Of a DNA stretch of 5,017 bases, positions 1-5,017 are shown piece by piece. Each line of letters begins with the position of its first letter. Positions within the stretch are counted from its first letter, which is position 1. The notes under the pieces are model-generated. The model was not told the origin of the DNA, searched no databases, and was given only the letters and a program-made list of their open reading frames with translations. Source of the DNA: Acetobacteraceae bacterium (GTDB lineage: Bacteria; Pseudomonadota; Alphaproteobacteria; Acetobacterales; Acetobacteraceae); contig CANFIE010000330.1 in the NCBI GenBank assembly GCA_947446625.1, forward strand, positions 1 through 5,017. Reading direction: 5' to 3'. The position numbers and the translations under genes are program-made.

Positions 1-339
1 ATGCGCGCCCAGGCGCTGGCGCTGCGCCCGTTCCTGGATGCCCTCTACGCCCCCGGCCCCGCCGTACTGGCCCCGCCCGAGGACGCCACCCTGGCCTGCC
101 GCTGCGAGGAGGTCACCGCCGGCCAGGTGCGCGCCGCCGCCCGGCTGGGCGCCACCGGCCCCAACCAAACCAAGGCCTTCCTGCGTGCCGGCATGGGCGC
201 CTGCCAGGGCCGCATGTGCGGCCCCACCGTCTGCGGCCTGGTGGCGGAAACCCAAACTGTACCCCTGGCCAGCATCGCCCCGCTGCGCCCGCGTGCGCCC
301 TACAAGCCACTCACCGTGGGGCAGATGGCCGGGGACTGA
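1..339 (+). CDS. FAD/NAD(P)-dependent oxidoreductase with C-terminal BFD-like [2Fe-2S] domain (3' end only)
   Basis: The reading frame is open from base 1, so the ATG at base 1 is probably an internal methionine and the gene starts upstream. The 112 visible residues are a C-terminal BFD-like [2Fe-2S] domain. Two cysteines sit in CRCEEVT (visible residues 33 and 35) and two in ACQGRMCGPTV (68 and 73), separated by GPNQTKAFLRAGMG. This CxC...CxxxxC pattern with the CQGRxCG signature is typical of the large subunits of HcnB, opine oxidase and hydroxyproline dehydrogenase type. In that family an N-terminal FAD/NAD(P)-binding pyridine nucleotide-disulfide oxidoreductase module precedes it and is expected upstream. 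The tail RPRAPYKPLTVGQMA also matches the usual end of the family. Such proteins normally act in the cytoplasm or at the membrane with a second flavoprotein and a small ferredoxin-like subunit, oxidising amino or imino acids. The substrate cannot be read from this fragment. The family call is firm; the specific enzyme is unknown. Confidence 0.88.
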   Translation: MRAQALALRPFLDALYAPGPAVLAPPEDATLACRCEEVTAGQVRAAARLGATGPNQTKAFLRAGMGACQGRMCGPTVCGLVAETQTVPLASIAPLRPRAPYKPLTVGQMAGD

Positions 340-384
340 AGCCGGTTATTGCCTGCCCGGCCCGGCTGGTTGTATGCCAGTGGC

Positions 385-1899
385 GTGCAAAGACGAATCC
401 TGCTGCTCCCCGCCCTGGCCGCCTTCGCCGGGCTGCCATTCGGCGGCCTTCTGGCGCAGGTCGCGCCCCTTGTGGCGCCTGAGATCGACGCCGCCCGCGG
501 CCAAGGTCTCGCCCGCCTCGCCGCCCGCCTGCGCCGGCTGGAGGAAGACGGCCTCAACCCCGCCGACTACGCCATTCCGGCCGACAGCCAACTCGCCAGC
601 GACCCCGCCGGCTACCTGGATGCCATTGGCCGCGCCGCCACCCGCGCCCTGACCGACCTGCTGCATGGCCGCGTCCGCAGCCTGGCCAACCGGCCTGATC
701 TGCAACGCGACACCAACGCCCTGCCATTGCAGCCCTGGCTCACCGAACTCGCCGCCAGCCCTGACCCCGCCGCCGTGCTGGACCGCGCCGCTCTGCTGCA
801 CCCGGAAGCCGCGCCGCTGAAACTCGCCCTGGCGGAGGCCCGCGCCCGCGTCGCCGCCGGTGGCTGGGGCACCATCCCCGGCGGCCCGAACGACACCATT
901 GAGCCCGGCAGCTACGACGCGGTGAAAATCCCCGCCCTGCGCGCCCGCCTCGCCGCCACTGACCCTTCAGTGAAGCGCGACGGCAATGGCTACGACGCCG
1001 CCCTGGTGGAAGCCGTGAAGCGCTTCCAGGCCGCCGAGGGGCTGGAAGCCGATGGCCGCATCGGCCGTATCTCGCTCGCCGCGCTCAACCGCCCGGCCAC
1101 CGCCATGGTCAACCAGCTCCGCGCCGCGCTCGATTCGCGCCGCGCCATGGCCGCCCCGGTCACCGAACGCCGCGTTGAGGTGAACATCGCCCACCAGCGC
1201 CTGGCCGTGATTGAAAACGGCCGCCCGTTGCTGGAAATGAACGTGATTGTCGGCAAGCCGGCCCGGCCCACGCCCATGCTGAACGTGCGGCTCACCGCCA
1301 TCCAGTTCAATCCGCGCTGGGGCGTGCCGCTGCGCAACATGAAGGAAGACCTGCTGCCGCGCTTCCGCCGTGATGCGCGCAGCATGATGGAAAAGGGCTT
1401 CCGGGTTTACTCCGTGGTCAATGGCCAGGCGGTGGAGGTTGACCCGACCACCATCGAATGGTCGCGCGTCAACCCGGAGCGCATCCCCTACATCATCCGC
1501 CAGGATGCCGGGGAGGCCAACGCCCTGGGTCGCATCAAATTCGTCATCCCTAACTCGGATGACATCTTCATGCATGATACGCCGGACCGGCATTTGTTCC
1601 GCCGGCCGGACCGCGCCTTCTCCTCGGGCTGCATCCGGCTGGAAAAGCCCATGGAACTGCTCGACATCGCCATCACCGGCATGCCGGGCTGGGACCGCCC
1701 GCGGGTGGAAAAGCTGCTGAATGACCGCATCACCGGCGGCATCGCGGTGCGGCAGGTCATGCCCGTTCGGCTGCACTACACCACCGCCGTGGTGGAGAAT
1801 GGCCGCGTCACCCTGCGGCCCGATATCTACGGCCATGACGAAGCCTATGCCCGCGCCATGGATGCCCCGCCCCGCATGGCGGCCGCTGGAGTACGTTGA
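385..1899 (+). CDS. Exported YcbB-type murein L,D-transpeptidase
   Basis: This enzyme forms 3-3 (mDAP-mDAP) crosslinks in periplasmic peptidoglycan by a cysteine transpeptidase mechanism. I chose GTG at 385 (504 aa) because it places QRRILLLPALAAFAGL at the N-terminus as a signal peptide, with cleavage near residues 24-27. TTG at 349 would add 12 residues before it, and neither start has a clear Shine-Dalgarno. Residues about 35-175 resemble the helical scaffold region of YcbB-like enzymes. Residues about 180-237 are a peptidoglycan-binding repeat (AVKRFQAAEGLEADGRIG). Residues about 262-431 are the YkuD catalytic domain, with His397 in IFMHD and nucleophile Cys416 in SSGCIRL. The His-Cys spacing of 19 equals that of E. 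coli YcbB (His509/Cys528, from memory). The C-terminal tail, ending in a segment with RPDIYGHD, is also typical of the family. Length is in the usual range for alphaproteobacterial homologues. The stop overlaps the start of a DUF882 peptidase gene, a pairing also seen for ycbB-ycbK in E. coli. Confidence 0.93.
   Translation: MQRRILLLPALAAFAGLPFGGLLAQVAPLVAPEIDAARGQGLARLAARLRRLEEDGLNPADYAIPADSQLASDPAGYLDAIGRAATRALTDLLHGRVRSLANRPDLQRDTNALPLQPWLTELAASPDPAAVLDRAALLHPEAAPLKLALAEARARVAAGGWGTIPGGPNDTIEPGSYDAVKIPALRARLAATDPSVKRDGNGYDAALVEAVKRFQAAEGLEADGRIGRISLAALNRPATAMVNQLRAALDSRRAMAAPVTERRVEVNIAHQRLAVIENGRPLLEMNVIVGKPARPTPMLNVRLTAIQFNPRWGVPLRNMKEDLLPRFRRDARSMMEKGFRVYSVVNGQAVEVDPTTIEWSRVNPERIPYIIRQDAGEANALGRIKFVIPNSDDIFMHDTPDRHLFRRPDRAFSSGCIRLEKPMELLDIAITGMPGWDRPRVEKLLNDRITGGIAVRQVMPVRLHYTTAVVENGRVTLRPDIYGHDEAYARAMDAPPRMAAAGVR
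1888..1891 (+). promoter_or_regulatory. Ribosome binding site for the DUF882 gene
   Basis: GGAG lies within the last codons of the transpeptidase gene, 7 bases before ATG 1899. It supports that start over the overlapping TTG at 1896 and allows reinitiation after the upstream stop. Confidence 0.6.
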
Positions 1900-2504
1900 T
1901 GCGTTGGCGCCGAGACCCTTGCCCCTGCTGCGTCACCAAGCCTGACTGGTCCTGCGAGGCCCCCACCACCGAAGCCCCCGCCATCGGCCGCCGCGGCCTG
2001 TTCGGCGCCGCGCTCGGCCTGGCCAGCCTGGCCCTGGCCAGCCCCGTGCTGGCCGCGCCCGGGGACCGGTCCATCGCCATCAACCGCGTCGGCACCGGTG
2101 AAAGCTTCAACGGCATCTACTTCCGTGAAGGCCGCTACGACCCTGATGCCCTGCTGAGCCTGAACTGGCTGCTGCGCGACCCGCATCTGGGCGAAGCCAC
2201 CCCCATGGACCCGCGCCTGTTCGACGTGCTGCATAGCGTTGCCGCCATGATGAACGCCTCGGAACCCTATGAGGTCATCAGCGGCTACCGCACGCCGGAA
2301 TCCAACGCCGCCAATGCCCGCCGTTCGCGCCGGGTCTCACGCGCCAGCCTGCATATGTCCGGCATGGCGGCCGATGTGCGGCTTCCCGGCCAATCCTCCA
2401 TGGGCATGGCGCGACTGGCGGCCAATATGCAAATCGGTGGCGTCGGCCTGTATCGCCGCGACGGTTTCGTCCATCTGGACTGTGGCCCCTCACGCCGCTG
2501 GTGA
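1899..2504 (+). CDS. mepK: MepK/YcbK-like DUF882 murein endopeptidase with probable Tat signal
   Basis: This is a zinc metallopeptidase of the DUF882 / peptidase M15-like family. E. coli MepK (YcbK) of this family cleaves mDAP-mDAP (3-3) crosslinks in the periplasm. The 201-aa protein shows ISGYRTPESN (127-136), SLHMSGMAADVR (150-161) and GFVHLDCGP (189-197). The expected zinc ligands His152, Asp159 and His192 are all present. The start is ATG 1899, in a TGATG overlap with the transpeptidase stop, with GGAG 7 bases upstream; no other ATG, GTG or TTG occurs before the signal region. Arg31-Arg32 in GRRGLFG followed by a hydrophobic Ala/Leu stretch ending near PVLAA (49-53) looks like a Tat signal, as in E. 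coli YcbK. The n-region is unusually long and carries four cysteines (8, 10, 11, 19). The 3' end overlaps the convergent glycosyltransferase gene by 15 bases. Family call is strong; exact bond specificity is inferred from homology and from the neighbour. Confidence 0.92.
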   Translation: MRWRRDPCPCCVTKPDWSCEAPTTEAPAIGRRGLFGAALGLASLALASPVLAAPGDRSIAINRVGTGESFNGIYFREGRYDPDALLSLNWLLRDPHLGEATPMDPRLFDVLHSVAAMMNASEPYEVISGYRTPESNAANARRSRRVSRASLHMSGMAADVRLPGQSSMGMARLAANMQIGGVGLYRRDGFVHLDCGPSRRW

Positions 2505-3269
2505 AAGCGTCGCCACATCCGGCGCGCCAAAGCGCAGCGCCGGCTGGCCCACATATTCATGCGCGCCCACATGGGTCAGGCTGCCCAGCGTATCCAGCCA
2601 CACCTTGCCGCCCAGCGCCCGCCAGCGGCGGCAAAATGTCCAGTCCTCGCTGATGTACTGGCCGGTTTCCGGCGCCACCATGCAGTCGAACAGCGCGTAA
2701 TGCGGCCCGGCCTCGCCGCTGCCGGGGCTATAGGCATCAATCCCGCCATAGCGCGTCTCCGGGTAGCCGCGCACCATCGCCTCCAGCGCATCCCGCCGCA
2801 GCAGCATGAAGCCGGTGCCGGCATGCCGGGCGGTGATGAATTCCCCGCGCCGTTCCGCCTCCACCCCCTGGCAAGGCTCGCCCACATACAGCAGCGGCGC
2901 GGCCGGCGCCGGCTCCCCGTGGCGCAGCCGCGCCCCGGCCCCGGCCCAGTGCAGCACCTTCAGCGGATACATGCCCGCCACCACCGGCTCGTCAAAGGCC
3001 AGCATCCGCGCCAGTTGTTCCGGCTCAAAGCCAATATCGGCATCCACAAACAGCAGATGCGTCGCCTCGGCCTGGGCGAGGAACCGCGCCACCAGCGTGT
3101 TGCGGCTGCGGGTAATCAGGCTGTCATGCCCCAGCATATCCAGCGTGAAGCGCACCTGCCCGCATAGCGGAGACGCCATCAGCCGCAGAATGCTCAGCAT
3201 GTAGGTCTGGTGCACCATGGCACCGAAGCAGGGTGTGGCAATCAACACGTGCATCGCGCCAGCCTGCAT
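2490..3269 (-). CDS. GT-A fold (family 2-like) glycosyltransferase-like protein
   Basis: This is a 259-aa protein without signal peptide or evident membrane segment, so probably cytoplasmic or membrane-peripheral. It opens with a beta strand HVLIATPCFG (7-16). It then has DSLITRSRNTLVARFL (49-64) and LLFVDADIGFEPEQL (72-86), which holds a DxD motif (Asp76, Asp78) expected to bind a nucleotide-sugar and metal. Further on come GTGFMLLRRDALEAM (151-165), SEDWTFCRRW (207-216) with acidic residues in the usual catalytic-base position, and LTHVGAH (231-237) with histidines that could complete the metal site. These are the hallmarks of small GT-A transferases. Donor and acceptor cannot be predicted. 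ATG 3269 is chosen because AAGGG lies 6 bases upstream of it; ATG 3254, five codons in, would also leave an intact domain. The gene is single on its strand, convergent with the DUF882 gene and divergent from nadX. A role in envelope or surface glycans is possible from the context but not shown. Confidence 0.82.
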   Translation of the reverse strand: MQAGAMHVLIATPCFGAMVHQTYMLSILRLMASPLCGQVRFTLDMLGHDSLITRSRNTLVARFLAQAEATHLLFVDADIGFEPEQLARMLAFDEPVVAGMYPLKVLHWAGAGARLRHGEPAPAAPLLYVGEPCQGVEAERRGEFITARHAGTGFMLLRRDALEAMVRGYPETRYGGIDAYSPGSGEAGPHYALFDCMVAPETGQYISEDWTFCRRWRALGGKVWLDTLGSLTHVGAHEYVGQPALRFGAPDVATLSPAA

Positions 3270-3275
3270 CAGCCA

Positions 3276-3280
3276 CCCTT
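3276..3280 (-). promoter_or_regulatory. Ribosome binding site for the glycosyltransferase gene
   Basis: Read on the minus strand this is AAGGG, followed by a 6-base spacer and ATG at 3269. It sits 21 bases before the alternative ATG at 3254, so it favours the upstream start. Confidence 0.6.
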
Positions 3281-3322
3281 GCCGAAATCCTAATCCCGGC
3301 CTTTCCTGGCGGCTGATTCTCC

Positions 3323-3328
3323 GGGAGG
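3323..3328 (+). promoter_or_regulatory. Ribosome binding site for nadX
   Basis: GGGAGG lies 8 bases before ATG 3337 and is the strongest Shine-Dalgarno in the window. It fixes the nadX start and excludes the upstream in-frame extension that begins at 3217. Confidence 0.75.
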
Positions 3329-3336
3329 GTTCGGTC

Positions 3337-4140
3337 ATGGCGTTGAAAGTGGCAATCGGCGGTCTGGGCGCCATCGGCGCGCATCTGGCGCGCGCGTTGG
3401 ATGCCGGCGTGGATGGCCTCACCCTGGTGGCCGTGGCGGCGCGGGACCACGAAAAGGCCGCCCGTACCCTCGCCGGCTTCCGCCACCCGCCCAAGCTGGT
3501 CTCGCTCGCCCAACTGGCCGAACTGGCCGATGTGGTGGTGGAAGCCGCCCCCGCCGCGGTGTTCGAGGAAATCGCCACCGCCGCCATCGAACATGGCCGC
3601 ATCTTCGTGCCCAGCAGCGTCGGCGCCCTGCTGCCCCGCATGCACCTGGTGCAGCGCGCGCGTGAAACCGGCGCCCGCATCATCGTGCCCACCGGCGCCC
3701 TGCTGGGGCTGGACGCCGTGCGCGCCGCCGCCGAGGGCAATGTCGCCAGCGTCACCATCCAAACCCGCAAGCCGCCGCTGGGCCTGGAAGGCGCGCCCTA
3801 TCTGGTGGAGCACAACATCAACGTCCACGTCGCCGAACCGACCATCGTCTTCAAGGGCAACGCCTTCGACGCGGCAAAGGGCTTCCCCGCCAACGTCAAC
3901 GTCGCCGCCGCGCTGGCCCTCGCCGGCATCGGCCCCGAGCGCACCATGGTAGAAATCTGGTCCGACCCCACCGTCACCCGCAACACCCACACCATCAAGG
4001 TGGAAGCCGAGACGGTGCGCCTGACCATGACCATCGAGAACGTGCCGAGCGAGGAAAACCCCAAAACCGGCAAGATCACCCCGCTCTCGCTGCTCGCCTG
4101 CCTGCGCGGCCTTACCAGCACCCTGAAGGTGGGCACATGA
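3337..4140 (+). CDS. nadX: L-aspartate dehydrogenase family protein (NadX-like)
   Basis: Characterised members catalyse NAD(P)-dependent oxidative deamination of L-aspartate to oxaloacetate and ammonia through iminoaspartate, or supply iminoaspartate for NAD synthesis. They are cytoplasmic. The 267-aa product matches the usual family length. Its N-terminal Rossmann fold has GxGxxG in IGGLGAIG (7-14). The family signature follows: VPSSVGALLP (91-100), PTGALLGLDA (118-127) and TRKPPLGLEGAP (143-154). The C-terminal domain has GFPANVNVAAALALAG (182-197), SDPTVTRNTHTI (209-220) with the probable catalytic His218, and ENVPSEENPKTG (234-245). GGGAGG 8 bases upstream sets ATG 3337. The stop overlaps the start of a Bug-type receptor gene (ATGA), so the two are co-translated and probably belong to one pathway. 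No nadA, nadB or nadC is nearby, so a catabolic role on an imported compound is as likely as NAD synthesis. Family membership is firm; strict aspartate specificity is not proven by sequence. Confidence 0.88.
   Translation: MALKVAIGGLGAIGAHLARALDAGVDGLTLVAVAARDHEKAARTLAGFRHPPKLVSLAQLAELADVVVEAAPAAVFEEIATAAIEHGRIFVPSSVGALLPRMHLVQRARETGARIIVPTGALLGLDAVRAAAEGNVASVTIQTRKPPLGLEGAPYLVEHNINVHVAEPTIVFKGNAFDAAKGFPANVNVAAALALAGIGPERTMVEIWSDPTVTRNTHTIKVEAETVRLTMTIENVPSEENPKTGKITPLSLLACLRGLTSTLKVGT
4125..4129 (+). promoter_or_regulatory. Ribosome binding site for the Bug receptor gene
   Basis: GAAGG lies inside the last codons of nadX, 7 bases before ATG 4137. It supports the overlapping ATGA start and independent initiation in addition to coupling. 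Confidence 0.6.
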
Positions 4141-5017
4141 ACCGCCGCGCCCTGCTGGCCACGCCAGCCCTGCTGCTCGCCACCCGCGCTTTGGCCTGGC
4201 CGGACCAGCCCATCCGCGTCATCGTGCCCTACGCGCCGGGCACCAACTCGGATGTGCAGACCCGCCTGGTCACGGCGCATATGACGCAATCGCTGGGCAA
4301 GCCCTTCGTGGTGGAAAACCGCGCCGGCGCCGGCGGCTCGGTGGGGGCCGAGGCCGTGGCCCGCGCCCGTCCCGATGGCTACACCCTCCTCACCGGCTCC
4401 AACGGCCCGCTTGCCATCAACCCCGCGCTGCAACCCCGACTGGGCTATGCGGTGGCCGATTTCGCCCCCATCGGCATGATATCTCGCGCCAGCCACACCA
4501 TCACGGTGAAGGCCGACGCGCCGTGGAAAACCCTGGCCGAGTTCATCGCCGCGGCCCGCGCCGAGCCGGGCAAGATCACCATGGGCAGCAGCGGCACCGG
4601 CAGCGCCACGCATTTCGCCATTGAGATGTTGCAGCGCCAGGCCGGCATTCGCGTCACCCATGTGCCCTATCGCGGCTCCAGCCTGGCGGTGCCGGATCTC
4701 GTGGCAGGCAATGTCGCCAGCGTGTGCAGCGAACTCACCACCGTGCTGCCCACCTATCGCGGCGGCCAAACCCGCGTGCTGGCCCTGGCGGCGGAACAGC
4801 GCTCCTCCCTGGTGCCGGAAGTCCTCACCGCCACCCAGGCTGGCCTGCCCGGCTTCACCGCCGCCAGCTGGGTTGGCCTGGTCGGCCCCGCCGGCATCCC
4901 GGCCGAGGTCATGGCTGTGCTCTCCCGCGCCTTCCTGGCCGGCATGGCCGACGCCACGGTGGTGTCCCGCACCCGCGAAGCCGGCGCCGACCCGGCCCCC
5001 GCCGTGGAGCAAACCCC
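4137..5017 (+). CDS. Bug/TctC-family periplasmic solute receptor (3' end beyond window)
   Basis: Receptors of this family bind small carboxylates or amino acids in the periplasm and hand them to a TctA/TctB-type tripartite tricarboxylate transporter. The frame stays open from ATG 4137 to the window end (293 complete codons). Family members are about 320 aa, so roughly 30 C-terminal residues are missing. The N-terminus MNRRALLATPALLLATRALA is a signal peptide with likely cleavage after Ala20; the paired arginines leave Tat export possible. The mature part begins WPDQPIRVIVPYAPG (21-35). Family hallmarks follow: VVENRAGAGGSVGAE (58-72), ARPDGYTLL (77-85), the Asp108-Phe-Ala-Pro-Ile segment, HVPYRGSS (175-182) and GLVGPAGIPAEV (about 257-268). 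The usual PGGxxD loop reads PGTNSD (34-39). The start overlaps the nadX stop and has GAAGG 7 bases upstream. Ligand is unknown; aspartate or a related acid is an inference from the neighbour. No TctA/TctB genes are in the window, which is common for this family. Confidence 0.92.
   Translation, partial: MNRRALLATPALLLATRALAWPDQPIRVIVPYAPGTNSDVQTRLVTAHMTQSLGKPFVVENRAGAGGSVGAEAVARARPDGYTLLTGSNGPLAINPALQPRLGYAVADFAPIGMISRASHTITVKADAPWKTLAEFIAAARAEPGKITMGSSGTGSATHFAIEMLQRQAGIRVTHVPYRGSSLAVPDLVAGNVASVCSELTTVLPTYRGGQTRVLALAAEQRSSLVPEVLTATQAGLPGFTAASWVGLVGPAGIPAEVMAVLSRAFLAGMADATVVSRTREAGADPAPAVEQT

Larger units (their letters stand above)
3270..3336. promoter_or_regulatory. Divergent intergenic region between the glycosyltransferase gene and nadX
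   Basis: This 67-base gap is the only non-coding space between two divergently read genes, so promoters for both probably lie in or near it. I found no convincing sigma-70 -35/-10 pair on either strand. It holds ribosome binding sites for both genes and a 6-base inverted repeat (TCCCGG at 3294-3299, CCGGGA at 3321-3326). The regulatory role is inferred from gene orientation. Confidence 0.5.

Noticed and set aside
340..367. Possible hairpin (AGCCGG at 340-345 with CCGGCT at 362-367) after the oxidoreductase stop
   Set aside because: The loop is 16 bases and no T-run follows. The surrounding GCCCGG repeats allow several alternative pairings, so it is not a credible terminator.
967..1836. 289-codon minus-strand open frame opposite the L,D-transpeptidase
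   Set aside because: Composition is Gly/His/Asp-rich without family motifs, and the plus strand encodes the conserved YkuD domain there.
2019..2042. Short direct repeat CTGGCCAGC at 2019-2027 and 2034-2042
   Set aside because: It encodes the Leu-Ala-Ser pattern of the signal peptide hydrophobic core and is explained by codon bias.
2559..3167. 202-codon plus-strand open frame opposite the glycosyltransferase
   Set aside because: It has no domain signature and is a GC-driven shadow of the minus-strand gene with DAD and SEDW motifs.
3217..3336. Upstream in-frame extension of nadX
   Set aside because: The conserved Rossmann strand begins right after ATG 3337, which has a strong GGGAGG. The extension overlaps the divergent gene start and has no family match.
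3270..3770. Upstream extension of the glycosyltransferase frame on the minus strand
   Set aside because: It runs antisense through the Rossmann domain of nadX and has Ser/Arg/Ala-rich content. The family's first beta strand begins just after ATG 3269, which has its own ribosome binding site.
3798..5012. Long minus-strand open frame opposite the 3' part of nadX and the Bug gene
   Set aside because: It is rich in Gly, His and Ala with no recognisable domain and lies opposite two genes with strong family motifs. Long antisense frames are expected at this GC content.

Overview
The window is about 5 kb of very GC-rich, densely coding DNA with G or C in most third codon positions. The organism is most likely an alphaproteobacterium, plausibly of the Acetobacteraceae or a related high-GC group. 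This rests on base composition and on the mix of families: a BFD-type oxidoreductase end, an L,D-transpeptidase beside a DUF882 protein, and a Bug-type solute receptor. The taxonomic call is inference; no rRNA or marker gene is present.

Layout from left to right. (1) Bases 1-339 are the 3' end of an FAD/NAD(P)-dependent oxidoreductase carrying a BFD-like [2Fe-2S] domain; the gene begins upstream. (2) Bases 385-1899 encode an exported YcbB-type L,D-transpeptidase. Its stop codon overlaps the start of (3), 1899-2504, an exported MepK/YcbK (DUF882) peptidase. (4) Bases 2490-3269, on the minus strand, encode a small glycosyltransferase-like protein whose 3' end overlaps the DUF882 gene by 15 bases in convergent orientation. 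(5) After a 67-base divergent intergenic region, 3337-4140 encodes an aspartate-dehydrogenase family enzyme (NadX). Its stop overlaps the start of (6), 4137 to beyond the window end, a periplasmic Bug/TctC-type receptor that lacks only about its last 30 residues.

There are two functional modules. The first is cell-wall remodelling: the transpeptidase makes 3-3 (mDAP-mDAP) peptidoglycan crosslinks, and MepK-type enzymes cut them. The glycosyltransferase may also act on the envelope, but its target is not visible. The second is uptake and catabolism of an amino or dicarboxylic acid: a translationally coupled NAD(P)-dependent dehydrogenase and a solute receptor of the tripartite tricarboxylate transporter type. 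Intergenic space is minimal and no stretch over 300 bases lacks a gene. I saw no tRNA, rRNA, CRISPR array, mobile element or convincing rho-independent terminator. Nothing in the window amounts to a clearly new system. The points most worth a second look are the NadX-Bug pair, with an atypical ligand-loop motif, and the cysteine cluster ahead of the Tat motif in the DUF882 protein.
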